This document shows positions 21,106-34,979 of a stretch of 64,000 bases of DNA, in pieces (the stretch's first letter is position 1; each line of letters opens with the position of its first letter). The notes below the pieces were generated by a model that worked only from the letters and a program-made list of their open reading frames with translations, did no database searches and was not told where the DNA came from. The position numbers were made by a program, and so were the translations under genes. Source of the DNA: Triticum aestivum (lineage: Eukaryota; Streptophyta; Magnoliopsida; Poales; Poaceae); NCBI RefSeq assembly GCF_018294505.1, contig NC_057811.1:28587298-28651297 (forward strand), written 5' to 3'.

Positions 21106-22905
21106 TGTAACACCCGGTTAGTTATGCTATGGTAATTCCCTGCTAATGATGTCACGTCAGCACGATTACTGTTGTTAACCTCACAATGATTCAATCCCAT
21201 TCAAATTCAAATTTAAAATAAAGGCAAACATCAAAAGTTTCAAACATTAAAACTAAAATCTTCGAGAGGTGAAAAATAATGCATAAGTAATTATGGTGGA
21301 GAAACCACACTTTTATAAAATGTTTAAATACTCTAAAAATAATAAAACAGTGGCTTAAACTATTATTTAAATGCTTTTAAAATAGTAAAAATGTTCTAAC
21401 TAAATTAATTGGGTACCAAACTTTTGGTGGCAGTGGTATATTTAGTAGAACTAATTTAGATGCTAATAAAACATAAAAGGAAAGACAAAACAAATAAAAG
21501 TAAAAGGGGGCAACCCTTGGCTGGGCCTCGGCCAAGCTGGGCACTTGGCTAGCTAGGTTGGCCCAACCGCCTCCCTTAACCCCCCACTCCCCATCGAACC
21601 CTAGACCGATCGCCCCACTTCCCCCCCACCCCCTCGTCAGCCTCCCCACCTCTCGATCCCATCTGGATCGGGGAGGGGATCGCCTTCATCGACCCCGTCG
21701 CGGTCGCTGGATCGCCCGCTCGCCCATCGCCCGCCGGCGTCGCCGGACCTCCTCCCCGTCGCATGTCTCCGGCTCTCCTCCCCTCTCGCTCCTCTTCCCC
21801 GACCCGATCTAGATCGGGAAGGGCCAATGAGCCCAACGCCCCCCTCCATCGACGCTGTGCTCCAGCACCGCCGCCCGAAGACCTCGCCATCGCCGGACCT
21901 CGCGTCGCCTCCTCGTATCCCTCCCCGACTCGCCTCCTCAAGCCACGCCGACCCCCTCTCGGCAACGCCGTGAGCCGCACCCGTTTCCCTCCTTCTCTTT
22001 CCACCGTGTTCACCGCGCCGCCTGCCGTGCCCCTCGCCGCGCGCACGCCCACCACCGCGCCAGCCCCCGCTCCCGCCCTCTCCTGCACGCTTGTGCGCGC
22101 ATGACCCTAGCCGCGCCCACGCCGTGATCCCCTTGTCCCGCCCGCCTTCGTCCCGCGCTCGCCGCGGCCCCCATGCTCCCCTGCGCCCTCTTTTGGGGCC
22201 GTCGGCTGCCCCTGTCCCGCAGCTCGCTGGCATGCGTCCCCGCCTGCGCCTCGCCACCGCTCTACTGCTACGCTACTATTGCGCTGTGGCCGCCGCCGCT
22301 TCCCGCTGCTCTGCCAGCGCCAAAGCTCCTGGTTGGCCCTGCCGCTGCTCGCGTTTAACCGCCGGCCTAAGCGGCCTAACCTCCCCCCTCGCTAATGAAC
22401 CCCCACCGACCCGCTGACACCGGGACCCACATCCCCTAATTAACCATTTAATAAATTAAAACTCTTAAATTAACATTAGTGTATGACATGTGGGTCCCCT
22501 ATTAATTAAACTGATTTAATTAAAATCTATTAACTTTGAGTCTATGACATATGGGCCCCACTAAACATTTGACCAATCAACGGTCCAGTCAAATGCTGAC
22601 CGGACAGTTGACCAGAGGGCCCCGCCAGTCAGCCAATGTGCTGTTCTGCTGGGTACCTTTCTAAGTACACCTAGCATTTTGCATTTACAATATTTGTTTT
22701 AAAATAAATTAGAATAATTTCAAAAAAATATTAAAACTTTTAAAATTAAAATAAAATAATCCGTAACTCGGATGAAATTACTTTATACATGGAAGTTGCT
22801 CAAAAAATGAGACGAATCCGAATACACAGTCCGTTCGTCTGCCACGCGTCCCTAGCATAGCGAACATGCAACCATCCCCCTCCGGTTCGACTGTCCGAAA
22901 AATTA
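21106..22905 (+). mobile_element. LTR-retrotransposon-derived fragment (TGTAACACCC type), unit A
   Basis: Starts TGTAACACCCGGTT, a common opening of grass gypsy LTRs, followed by AT-rich sequence, a GC-rich stretch with CCCTAG and polypyrimidine runs (about 21530-22400), and an AT-rich part ending in TCCGGTTCGACTGTCCGA. I see no protein domain. It may be a solo LTR or truncated LTR; the right boundary is uncertain. Open frames in the GC-rich part overlap on both strands and are treated as chance. Confidence 0.45.
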
Positions 22906-23099
22906 TTATTGCACATGCCCGCTAAGAGGTTGGCTGTATATGACATGACAACTTCTTATAGCCGAGCCTTGGCTGTATTATTAACCATGCTCTTAGTGAG
23001 GTAGCTAGTATATCATAGACGACTAGCTAGTATCAGACTAGCCAAAGTGGGAGTAACTTCAGCAGTAACATCGACTCCAACTCAGCAAACTTCCTTATG

Positions 23100-23690
23100 T
23101 GGGAGTAAACCGTGCCCAATGCAAAATACAATCCCAGTCGTAATTTTTTCAGGAAACGTGTGGGATCCCAAACGAAAAGCACACGTCACTCTTGCGGCAA
23201 CCGTCGGTGACACCCAATAAATCACAAACGGTCTGCAGCAGCTGTATGTGTGCAAAGGGGCTCCTGAACCGTTTGTGATAGAACATTATCGCAGACGGTA
23301 ATTGTTGGCAAACGTGTGCGATGGAGTCTAGCATGGCAGACGGGTTACGCAGAAAACTCGTGTGTGATGGGGCACAAATCGCACACAGTTCATATGTTGG
23401 TCCATGTGCCTTACATACTATTTCCCAAATGGTTTGTTACGACAGACCGTATCGTTTCAGTGCGTCATTAGAAACGCTTAATCACTGATACCACACGTGC
23501 GAAAGAAATTAGTGCGTGATGCATCGCACACGATTACATTTTGGAAGGCCTCTGGATCACTGCTCCATATCCCCGACGGTTTCTGGGCCGTGTGGGAAGG
23601 ACACCCTATCGCACACACTCACTTGGCGATGGTTCCAAATGCTGTCGCAGAAAAGGGTTAAAAACAGTTTGTTTAGGACCGACGCGTACC
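23100..23690. mobile_element. CACTA-like subterminal repeat region, unit A
   Basis: Many short direct and inverted copies of a motif close to AAACGTGTGCGATGG and its complement ATCGCACAC occur, for example at about 23152, 23309, 23354, 23388, 23522 and 23608. Clustered short motifs of this kind mark the subterminal parts of CACTA elements. No terminal CACTA sequence was found, so this is a fragment. The preceding 22906-23099 is unassigned. Confidence 0.5.
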
Positions 23691-23694
23691 AGTG

Positions 23695-23741
23695 TCTATC
23701 TATCTATCTATCTATCTATCTATGTATCTATCTATCTATCC

Positions 23742-23793
<52 letters not shown>

Positions 23794-24592
23794 CAATCCA
23801 CCTATCTATCTATCCATCTATCTATCTCTCCATCTATCCATCTATCTATCCATCTATCCATCCATCTACTATCCATCTATCTATCCATCCATCCATCTAT
23901 CTATCCATCCATCCATCTATCTATCTATNNNNNNNNNNNNNNNNNNNNNNNNNNNNNNNNNNNNNNNNNNNNNNNNNNNNNNNNNNNNNNNNNNNNNNNN
24001 NNNNNNNNNNNNNNNNNNNNNNNNNNNNNNNNNNNNNNNNNNNNNNNNNNNNNNNNNNNNNNNNNNNNNNNNNNNNNNNNNNNNNNNNNNNNNNNNNNNN
24101 NNNNNNNNNNNNNNNNNNNNNNNNNNNNNNNNNNNNNNNNNNNNNNNNNNNNNNNNNNNNNNNNNNNNNNNNNNNNNNNNNNNTCTATGTATCCATTTAT
24201 CCATTGATCCATCTATCGATCCATCCATCCATCCATCTATCCATCAATCTATCTATCCATGTATCCATGTATCCATCTATCCATCTATCGATCTATCCAT
24301 CCATCTATCTATCTATCTATCCATCTATCCATCTATCGATCTATCCATCTATCTATCTATCCATCCATCTATCGATCTATCGGTCTATCCATCTATCGAT
24401 CTATCCATCTCTCCATCTACCCAACTATCCATCTATCCATCTATTCATCTACCGATCTATCTATCCATCTATCTATCTAGCTATCTAGCTATCTAGCTAT
24501 CTATCTATCTATCTATCTAGCTATCTAGCTATCTATCTATCTAGTTATCTAGCTATCTATCTATCTACCTACCTACCTACCTACCTACCTAC

Positions 24593-24670
<78 letters not shown>
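23695..24670. repeat. (ATCT)n/(ATCC)n microsatellite with assembly gap, unit A
   Basis: Nearly 1 kb of tetranucleotide repeat, mostly ATCT with ATCC, ATCG, AGCT and ACCT variants. Undetermined bases fill 23929-24183 (255 N), so the true length is unknown. The tail 24597-24670 is pure ATCT. Reading frames encoding Ser-Ile-Tyr-Leu repeats here are artefacts. Confidence 0.97.
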
Positions 24671-24671
<1 letters not shown>

Positions 24672-24735
24672 AAGGAAATATGCCCTAGATGCAATAATAA
24701 AGTTGTCATTTATAGTTCGTTATATCATGATAAAC
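24671..24735 (+). mobile_element. Copia-LTR-like terminal fragment, unit B
   Basis: Duplicate of 41-105, again abutting the ATCT microsatellite. It carries a private change in the second half (TATAGTTCG instead of TATATTTCC). Confidence 0.4.
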
Positions 24736-24768
24736 TAGCGGAGTCACCCGCGCATTTGCGCGGCTAGA

Positions 24769-26321
24769 TTGACTACATATATTGTTATATTTGGGATTAT
24801 TTTTCTATGCCAATTTTATGGCCTCTTACTCAGATATTATCTAATTGAATTTACCACCACCATATGTTATATCCATAGATTATAATGAAAAGGCAACTTC
24901 CGACGAAACATGGACAGATTATTGAGTGCTCAGAAGACGGACGCAATATCATATATAGACTTCTATACCAATCTTCATGGTTCCCATCTTTGATCCTCTC
25001 CTCGTCCCTTGGTATCTATCTTTGCACCCAATATGTCTTTGGAGTTCCAAGAATTGAATCTTAGCATGAATGGCTTCAATGTGTACCAAATGTTCTCTTG
25101 TTCCTCCCAAATTAATTACTGGTTGCATTCTTAGTTGCTTTGACATTCTTGGTTAATGCAATTTCTTGCCTACCAATATATGCATCCACACACGATCATA
25201 TTTATATGACCACTTACCTCTGTATTCTGGTATTTGTGCTTCAGAATTTTTCTCTCATTCAGTTTATTCATAGATTAAAAACGTCGATCGTTTCTTTATT
25301 GGTTTGCATTATCTTGTTTGCCGAACGTAAGCATCCACACATGCTCGTCATGATATGATTGGTCATCATTGTATATTTGTATTTGTGTGTTGATAGCTTA
25401 AGGATTTTCTCGGATTCACTTCATAGTTTAAGGATTTTCTCGCGTTCAATTTATTCTACCTTATTCATTTTCATGTTTCTTTATTGCATTTATATCAATT
25501 CTTACAATATATTTTCCAAGATATGAACTCAACTACTAATTACGTAGTTTTTCATCAAAAATTACATGTAAAAATGTTACAAATGCATAAACATGATAAA
25601 AATATATATCATATTCCATTGAGAGATCGCCCATTTAAAAAAAACACGTTGACTTACAAAAAGGACAATTCAAGCTGCATGTACGTCCGACTCATGTTTA
25701 CCTGACAATGTCGATGTTGATTTCAGCAGTAAATGAGCTGTGTGTGACCTTTGCGCTTTCCGGTATTCTTCTAACCTGTGTGCTTTATGATCAGTTTGTT
25801 GTGCTTAGTACTGGACACTTGAGTATACTATCATATTTGGTACAAATAAATCTGAACTACTATAGTTATGATCCACTGTATAGTTAATGGTGGTGGTAAT
25901 TAATATATGTGGTTAAATACTTGCGCTCCTTAGGTGGGGAGTTGGATTTGTATTTCCCTAAAATAAATTTCAGATTTCGTAATAGTGGTGAAGCCAGCCG
26001 GAAGAACCTCTGCGTCATTATTAATTTTGGTGATATTTTTCTTCATAGTGTAGAATAATTTTAGTGCTTATTCCGCAAAAAATATGGCCTCAACTGACCC
26101 CATAGCTTGTATGTTGCGCCACCACTGTTTCCTATATCCTATTACATCCGTTGTTTTTAGATCTTGATGCATAACTTTGACAATATTTAATAGATATGTG
26201 TCTGTATAAAAAATTATAAATGCTATGATAATTTGATTAATTATGATGAATAAAATGTTATTGCTCTGACTTGATCCCTCTAGAATTTTCCAAAATTTCA
26301 CATTACAGTTGTAGTAGTGCA
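24769..26321. other. AT-rich spacer, no gene recognised, unit B
   Basis: Counterpart of 139-1688. Only short chance reading frames are present; no family was recognised. Confidence 0.6.
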
Positions 26322-27871
26322 TGCTACCTCTTGAGCACTGCGTTAGTTTTCCCTTGAAGAGGAAAGGGTGATGCAGTAAAGTAGCGTCAGTATTTCCCTC
26401 GGTTTTTGAGAACCAAGGTATCAATCCAGTAGGAGGCCACGCATGAGTCCCTCGCACCTACACAAACAAATAAAATCCTCGCAACCAACGCAATAAAGGG
26501 GTTGTCAATCCCTTCACGGTCACTTACGAAAGTGAGATCTGATAGATTTGATAAGATAATATTTTTGGTATTTTTATGATAAAGATGCAACGTAAAGAAA
26601 GCAAAATAAAAAAAGCGCCAGAAATAGCTTGTTGACGGGAGATTAAAATAGACCGGGGGGCCATAGGTTTCACTAGTGGCTTCTCTCGAGAGCATAAGTA
26701 TTTTGGTGGGTAGACAAATTACTGTTGAGCAATTGACAGAATTGAGCATAGTTATGGGAATATCAAGGTATGATCATGTATATAGGCATCACGTCCGAGG
26801 CAAGTAGCCCGACTCCTGCCTGCATCTACTACTATTACTCCACACATCGACTGCTATCCAGCATGCATCTAGAGTATTAATTTCAAAAGAACAGAGTAAC
26901 GCTTTAAGTAAGATGACATGATGTAGAGGGATAAACTCATGCAGTATGATATAAACCCCATCTTGTTATCCTCGATGGCAACAATACAATACGTGCCTTG
27001 CTGCCCCTACTGTCACTGGGAAAGGACACCGCAAGATTGAACCCAAGCTAAGCACTTCTCCCATCGCAAGAAAGATCAATCTAGTAGGCCAAACCAAACT
27101 GATAATTCGAAGAGACTTGCAAAGATAACCAATCATACATAAAAGAATTCAGACAAGATTCAAATATTGTTCATAGATAAACTTGATCATAAACCCACAA
27201 TTCATCGGTCTCAACAAACACACCGCAAAAGAAGATTACATCGAATAGATCTCCACAAGAGAGGCGGAGAACATTGTATTGAGATCCAAAAAGAGAGAGG
27301 AAGCCATCTAGCTAATAACTATGGACCCGAAGGTCTGAGGTAAACTACTCACACATCATCGGAGAGGCTATGGTGTTGATGTAGAAGCCCTCCATGATCG
27401 ATGCCCCCTCCGGCGGAGCTCCGGAAAAGGCCCCAAGATGGGATCTCACGGGTACAGAAGGTTGCGGCGATGGAATTAGGTTTTTGGCTCCGTATCTGGT
27501 AGTTTGGGGGTACGTAGGTATATATAGGAGGAAGAAGTACGTCGGTGGAGCAACGTGGGCCCCACGAGGGCGCGCCCCCCTACCTCGTGCCTTCCTGGTA
27601 GATTTCTTGACGTAGGGAACAAGTCCTCTAGATAACGTTCGTTCCCAAAATCACGTTTCCGAAGGTTTCATTCCGTTTGGACTCGGTTTGATATTCTTTT
27701 TCTGTGAAACTCTGAACTAGGCAAAAAACAGCAATTCTGGGGTGGGCCTCCGATTAATAGGTTAGTCCCAAAAATAATATAAAAGTGTATAATAAAGCCC
27801 ATTAATGTCTAAAACAGAATATAATATAGCATGGAACAATAAAAAATTATATATACGTTGGAGACGTATCA
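26322..27871 (-). mobile_element. 3' LTR of Athila-like element, unit B
   Basis: Same LTR as 1689-3222 (TGATACGTCTCC start at 27871, AAGAGGTAGCA end at 26322). It keeps an internal stretch near the start (TAGCATGGAACAATAAAAAA on the plus strand) that units A and C have each lost differently, and it lacks about 10 bp near 26645 present in A and C. Confidence 0.8.
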
Positions 27872-30675
27872 AGCATCCCCAAGCTTAATTCTTGCTCGTC
27901 CTCGAGTAGGTAAATGATAAAAACAGAATTTTTAATGTGGAATGCTACTTGGCATAATTTCAATGTAATTCTCTTAATTGTGGTATGAATATTCAGACCC
28001 GAAAGATTCAAGACAAAAGTTTAATATTGACATAAAAATAATAATACTTCAAGCATACTAACTAAGCAATTATGTCTTCTCAAAATAACATGGCCAAAGA
28101 AAGTTATCCCTACAAAATCATATAGTCTAGCTATGCTCTATCTTCACCACACAAAGTATTTAAATTATGCACAACCCGGATGACAAGCCAAGCAATTGTT
28201 TCATACTTTTGATGTTCTCAAACTTTTTCAATCTTCACGCAATACATGAGCATGAGCCATGGACATAGCACTATATGTGGAATAGAATGGTGGTTGTGGA
28301 GAAGACAAAAAAGGAGAAGATAGTCTCACATCAACTAGGCGTATCAACGGGCTATGGAGATGCCCATTAATAGATATCAATGTGAGTGAGTAGGAATTGC
28401 CATGCAACGGATGCACTAGAGCTATAAGTATATGAAAGCTCAACAAAAGGAACTAAGTGGGTGTGCATCCAACTCGCTTGCTCATGAAGACCTAGGGCAT
28501 TTTGAGGAAGCCCATCATTGGAATATACAAGCCAAGTTCTATAATGAAAATTTGCCACTAGTACATGAAAGTGATATCATAGGAGACTCTCTATCATGAA
28601 GATCATGGTGCTACTTTGAAGAACAAGTGTGGTAAAAGGATAGTAACATTGTCCCTTCTCTCTTTTTCTCTCATTTTTTTATTTGGGTCTTTTATCCTTT
28701 TTTATGGCCTCTTTTTTTTAGTCCGAAGTCTCATCCCGACTTGTTGGGGAATCATAGTCTCCATCATCCTTTCCTCACTTGGGACAATGCTCTAAAAAAT
28801 GATGATCATCACACTTTTATTTACTTACAACTCAACAATTACAACTCAATACTTAGAACAAAATATGACTCCATGTGAATGCCTCCGGCGGTATACCGTG
28901 ATATGCAATGAATCAAGAGTGACATGTATGAAAGAATTATGAACGGTGGCTTTGCCACGAATACAATGTCAACTACATGATCATGGAAAGCAATATGACA
29001 ATGATGGAGTGTGTCATAATAAACTGAACGGTGGTAAGTTGCATGGCAATATATCTCGGAATGGCTATGGAAATCCTATGGTAGGTAGGTATGGTGGCTG
29101 TTTTGAGGAAGGTATATGGTGGGTGTATGATACCGGCGAAAAGTGCGCGGTATTAGAGAGGCTAGCAATGGTGGAAGGAAGAAAGTGCGTATAATCCATG
29201 GACTCAACATTAGCCATAAAGAACTCATATACTTATTGCAAAAATCTACAAGTTATCGAAGCAAAGTATTACCCGCATCATCCTAGGGGGATAGATTGGT
29301 ATGAAAAGACCATCGCTCATCCCAGACCGCCACTCATAAGGAAGACAATCAATAAATAAATCATGCTCCGACTTCATCACATAACGGTTCACCATACGCG
29401 CATGCTAAGGGAATCACAAACTTTAACACAAATATTTCGCAAATTCAAAACTACTCAACTAGCATGACTCTAATATCACCATCTCCATATCTCAAAACAA
29501 TTATCAAGTATCAAACTTCTCATAGTATTCAACACACTCATAAGATTTTTTTACTAATCTTGAGTGCCTATCATAATTAAAGCAAATTACCACGCTGTTT
29601 TGTAGGACTATCAAAATAATCTAAGTGAATCATGAGAGAACAATAGTTTCTATAAAACAAAACCACCACCGTGCTCTAAAAGACATACGTGAAGCACTAG
29701 AGCAAAAACTATATAGCTCAAAAGATATAAGTGAAGCACATAGAGTATTCTAACAATTTCCGAATCATGTGTGTCTCTCTCAAAAGGTGTGTACTGCAAG
29801 GATTATTGTGGCAAACTAACAAATAAATACTTCAAATAATACAAGACGCTCCAAGAAAAACACATATCATGTGGTGAATAAAAATATAGCTCCAAGTAAA
29901 GTTACCGATGGAAGTAGACGAAAGAGGGGATGCCTTCCGGGGCATCCCCAAGCTTTGGCTTTTAGGTGTCCTTAGATTAACTTGGGGTGCCATGGGCATC
30001 CCCAAGCTTAGGCTCTTGCCACTCCTTGTTTCATAATCCATCAAATCTTTCACCCAAAACTTGAAAACTTCACAACACAAAACTCAGCAGAAAATCTCGT
30101 GAGCTCCGTTAGCAAAAGAAAACAAAACACCACTTCAAGGTACTGTAATGAACTCATTCTTTATTTATATTGGTGTTAAACCTACTGTATTCCAACTTCT
30201 CTATGGTTTATAAACTATTTTACTAGCCATAGATTCATCAAAATAAGCAAACAACACACGAAAAACATAATCTGTCAAAAACAGAACAGTCTGTAGTAAT
30301 CTGTAACTAACGCAATTTTCTGGGACACCAAAAATTGACCCAAAATAGGAAGACCTAGACAATTTTTTTATTGATCAGCAGCAATTGGGATCAATATTTT
30401 ATCACGTCCTGGTGATTTTTAACAATTATTTTCGTGAACAGAAAGTTTCTAGAATTTTCAGCAAGATCAAATAACTATCATCCAAGAAGATCCTATAGGT
30501 TAAACTTGGCACAAACACTAATTAAAACATAAAAACACATGTAACCAGAGGCTAGATCAAATATTTATTCCTAAACAAAAGAAAAAATCATAAAAAACTA
30601 AAAATAAAATTGGGTTGCCTCCCAACAAGCGCTATCGTTTAATGCCCCTAGCTAGGCATAATAGCAATGATAGAT
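27872..30675 (-). mobile_element. Non-coding 3' internal region of the Athila-like element, unit B
   Basis: Counterpart of 3223-6023. Reverse transcriptase, RNase H and integrase are absent. The polypurine tract AAGCTTGGGGATGC sits next to the LTR. Confidence 0.65.
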
Positions 30676-31194
30676 CTAGGTATTGCCATCTTTGGTAGGC
30701 AATCCATAAGTGGCTCTCATAATAGATTCATAAGGTAATTTTATTTTCTTTCTAGGGAAGTGTTCCATGCCTTTCCTTAATGGAAATTGGAATCTAATAT
30801 TCCCTTCCTTCGTATCAATAATTGCACCAATCGTTCTAAGGAACGGTCTACCAAGAATAATAGGACATGAAGGATTGCAATCTATATCAAGAACAATAAA
30901 ATCTACTGGCACATAATTCCTATTTGCAACAATAAGAACATCATCAATTCTTCCCATAGGTTTCTTAATGGTGGAATCCGCAAGGTGCAAGTTTAAAGAG
31001 CAATCATCAAAATCACGGAAACCTAGCAAATCGCATAGAATCTTTGGAATCGTGGAAACACTAGCACCCAAATCACACAAAGCATAGCATTCATGATCTT
31101 TAATTTTAATTTTAATAGTAGGTTCCCACTCATCATAAAGTTTTCTAGGGATAGAAACTTCCAACTCAAGTTTTTCTTCATAAGATTGCATCAA
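30676..31194 (-). pseudogene. Athila-like aspartic protease domain, unit B
   Basis: A 172-codon open frame with CDLGASVSTIPKIL and ILGRPFLRTIGA. It overlaps the gag frame by four bases. Conserved in length across the three units, but the downstream polymerase domains are missing, so it is a remnant. Confidence 0.75.
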
Positions 31195-32570
31195 AGCATC
31201 AACGATATGTTTAGTAAGGCTTTATTTTGACTATAAGCATGTGGAGAATTTAGCACGGATTGCAACAAGGAAATACAATCTATCAAAGAGCAATTATCAT
31301 AATTAAATTCCTTGAAATCCAAAATAGTGGGTTCATTAATATCTAGAGTTTTGATTTCTTCAATCCCACTTTTACCATTTTTTGCATCAAGATCTAAAAA
31401 CTCCGAATTTTTGGAACGCCTTCTAGGTAGAGGTGGATTATATTCAGTCCCATCATTATCAAGATTCATATTGCAAAACAAAGATTTAATAGGGGACACA
31501 TCAATAACTTTTAGATCTTCATCTTTATTTTCATAGAAACTAGAAGAACACGCTTTCACAAAACAATCTTTCTTAGCACGCATCCTAGCGGTTCTTTCTT
31601 TGCACTCATCAATGGAAATTCTCATGGCCTTGAGAGACTCATTGATATCATGCTTAGGAGAAATTCTATCAGCGTTCCTAGCCAATTCATCAACTTTAAG
31701 CAATTTTTCTTCAAGCAAAGCATTGAAATTGTTTTGCGAATTCATAAATTCTTTAACACTAGTCTCAAATTCAGAAGGCATCTTATTAAAATTTCCATAA
31801 TAATTGTTGTAGGAATTACCATAATTATTAGAGGAATTACTAGGATACGGCCTTGGATTAAAGTTTCCTCTATACGCGTTGTTACCAAAATTATTCCGAC
31901 CAACAAAATTCACATCCATAGATTCATTATTATTCTCAATCAAAGTAGACAAAGGCATATCATTAGGATCAGAAGAAACACTTTTATTAGCAAATAATTT
32001 CATAAGTTCATCCATCTTTCCACTCAAAACATTAATTTCTTCTATCATGCACTTTTTATTAGTGGTTTTTTCGGTGTGCCATTGAGAATAATTAACCATA
32101 ATATTATCTAGGAGTTTAGTAGCTTCTCCTAAAGTGATTTCCATAAAAGTGCCTCCCGCGGCCGAATCTAAAAGATTTCTAGAAGAAAAATTCAATCCGG
32201 CATAAATTTTTTGTATAATCATCCACAAATTCAAACCATGAATAGGGCAATTACGTATCATTAATTTCATCCTCTCGCAAGCTTGTGCAACATGTTCATG
32301 ATCAAGTTGCTTAAAATTCATAATATCGTTTCTAAGAGAGATGATCTTAGCGGGAGGAAAATACTTAGAGATAAAAGCATCTTTGCACTTATTTCAAGAA
32401 TCACTACTATTTTTAGGCAAAGACAAAAACCAAGCTTTAGCACGATCTCTAAGCGAAAAAGGAAATAGCTTCAATTTAACAATATCATTGTCCACATCTT
32501 TCTTCTTTTGCATATCACACAAATCAACGAAGTTGCCATGTCTAGGAATGCTTGAAGCTTCAAAGATTTC
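31191..32570 (-). pseudogene. Athila-like gag, unit B
   Basis: As in unit A, the gag core SLRDRAKAWFLSLPK is followed by the shared TGA (32394-32396) in place of Trp. Downstream of that stop the frame is open for 376 codons (31191-32321), longer than unit A because the Lys-to-stop change is absent. A three-base deletion near 32045 removes part of the KKVHAIEE motif found in A and C. Confidence 0.8.
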
Positions 32571-34970
32571 CTATAATACAACATGCCTCTAACTATTCAC
32601 AATAAGAAAAACATGTAAATGCGGAATCAACCAAATGTTGGTAAATTGTAGTTGATTTTGGCCAAGCAAACGTCAGATGAAAGAAACATACATGAGTGAA
32701 CATCACGATTGGATGTTTTATTCAAATTTAACAGGTTAAACTCACCAAATCCATCTGGATATTTAGTATTAAACTTCAACAGATGGTGAGTTGTAGCTAG
32801 ATTCACAACACTGAAGCAAAATTCCATCTGCCACGGTTACATCACACCATCTTTTCATCGTTACTATTTAAATTCCAAATGCCTGCAACTCATTTTTTTG
32901 TTACGATGTATGCATGATTTTTAACTCAAGAGGAAGAGGGGAAACTAAATCCAAGAAAAGAACACCAAGGAAGCATCCAAAATAGAGAAAGGAAAAATCC
33001 AAAATAGAGGCAGAATCGAAGGGAAGAAACCCCATAAAAAATAGGAGATCAAACGGTGAAAAAAATCTAAGAGTCAAACAATTCCAGGTAAGACCAAATC
33101 GACGACAAAATAGCACAAGAGGGACTCACATTAACAGGTATACCAATTCAGAAAGAAGTGTAAAGCGAACAGTGCAATGGACCACTAGTATAAATTGGCT
33201 GTACACAAACATGGGACTTAAACAGGAACTGCGAGATGCAGGGTTCACGTGCAAACCCAAAAAACGGAAAACTGAAACGCACAACAAGATTTTATCTTCA
33301 TATATATATATTATGAGCTATTGGCTTTTTAGTCAGGTAAATATCATTCTTAAGACTACGGAAAACAGCAGGCGGCGAAGAAAACATCTATTGATGAGAA
33401 CTATACACATACTTAAGAAGGAAGTGACATCTATGGTAGCAGAACATATATCAAGCTGTTGCAGCTACATTAGCAGTTTAGCACAGTTCCTCCATAATAC
33501 ACAGGCTAGTGTAATTTCACAAATACAATAAGCTAACAATATATATTTGGTAGATGGAAATGGCTGGATCATGACCAATATACCATTACACATCCGATGA
33601 TGCAAATAAACCACAATAGAACATGTATTTGGCGAAACCTCCATACTGCAATATCAAACATGAATTGAAATTAACAATCTAGCAAAAAAACATGACAGAT
33701 GCAGTCTTGGTCATTTTTCCTTTTGTGACATCCCCTAAAAAAAGTAAAAACAATGTTGTTCGTATTTTACCAGAGATACACTGAGCTGGGACAAATTGGT
33801 CTGAAATAAAATATGATGGCTTCGGAGGATTCGGAAGGGAAGAAATTTGCTTTCTTCCAACATATATGGTCTGCTGAACTAAACTTCGTTTCAGCGGGCT
33901 TTGCCAAAAATCTGTAACTGCAAACATCAACTTGTGTGCCCTTCCTACGTCAAACTTTAAACCTGAGCTCAGTGTACTTTATGAGTGTTAAGTGTACTTT
34001 CTAAATAGCAGAGAAACCATAACATCTAAGCACAACCCAGCAACTTGTACAAGCTAACATCAAATCTGAAAGAAGAAATGTCGAGAACAGGTGAAGGTAC
34101 CATGATCCACGACTGAGCAAAGTTATCTATTATCCTCGGTGAATATCATAAATTAGGATCAACTACGCTGAAGAACAAACGGGAAAGGAACCTAGAAAGA
34201 TCTTTTGCCGGTAGAATATAACTGATACACTATCCTCATTCTCGAGATCAAGGTCGTTTCTTGAATTGCAGTTTCCTCACTGTAGTATGGGGTCATTACA
34301 CTGCGAAGAACAAAGTGTCATATGAATCATTTAGAGCCCAATCTTTTTCACTGAAACTCTTATGATCACATAACGAATTTAAACATAAGGTTTATTAGAT
34401 ATTTGTTGTTGTGAATAGATAATATATTTCTGGTGTTGACAATGTTTTGATTATGGATGCACTTCAAGATGGGTGGCACAGATTCTGTTGTACAGGCCTC
34501 CACCTGGAATTTCATCACTTGTTATTTTTGTTTTAGAATGTCTAGGTGCATTTTTCCTTTAAGGTGGAAACAGATGTACTTGTATAAGCAACAAGAATAC
34601 AAAGCGCCACTGCCATACATTGTGGAAGTTCAGTGCTTCTGTTTACAAAATCTGCTTCCCAAAACAGAAGGTTTATAATTTTTTATTACAATCAAGCGGA
34701 CATGAGCTGATGAGTACAGATGTAGACATGTACTGAGAGCAGCACCCTTTCAAAAGTGGATCATTTACATGTTGGATAGTTTGATGGTCTGAAATTAATG
34801 GTCGTGTTTCAGAATTGTTATCGAATAGTAGGGGATATATATTAACTTCTGAAATTAGTGGCTGTTTGTCAGAACTGTTATCGAATAGTAGGGCACATAT
34901 ATTAACTTCAATAAGTGGACTAATATCTTTGGATTCGCTGTGAGGAAAGATTACCAAAACAAAACAGAAG
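32571..34970. other. Unrecognised spacer with three deletions, unit B
   Basis: Counterpart of 7922-10490, shortened by private deletions near 33310, 33607 and 33965. The last two lie between short direct repeats (AAATAAA; CTGA), suggesting slippage or end joining. The 60-bp tandem repeat persists from about 34788. Confidence 0.55.
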
Positions 34971-34979
34971 TGAGTGCGA

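Larger units (their letters stand above)
41..24670 (+). repeat. Tandem segmental duplication, unit A
   Basis: First complete unit of the head-to-tail array. It is collinear with 24671-49449 over its whole length and with 49450-59989 over its first 10.5 kb. Private changes include an hAT-like MITE at 10674-10899, a 721-bp deletion inside the copia element, and two nonsense changes in the gliadin gene. The unit edges are set by convention at the microsatellite junction; the true breakpoints of the original duplication cannot be identified from a periodic array. Confidence 0.95.

Noticed and set aside
21576..22417. Overlapping GC-rich frames on both strands (also 46533-47376)
   Set aside because: Up to three overlapping frames of equal length, low-complexity Arg/Pro/Gly composition and no domain; typical of a GC-rich LTR stretch.
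23516..24496. Long reading frames encoding Ser-Ile-Tyr-Leu/Pro repeats (also 48475-49347)
   Set aside because: They are translations of the ATCT/ATCC microsatellite, open in several frames at once and passing through undetermined bases; no gene signals.
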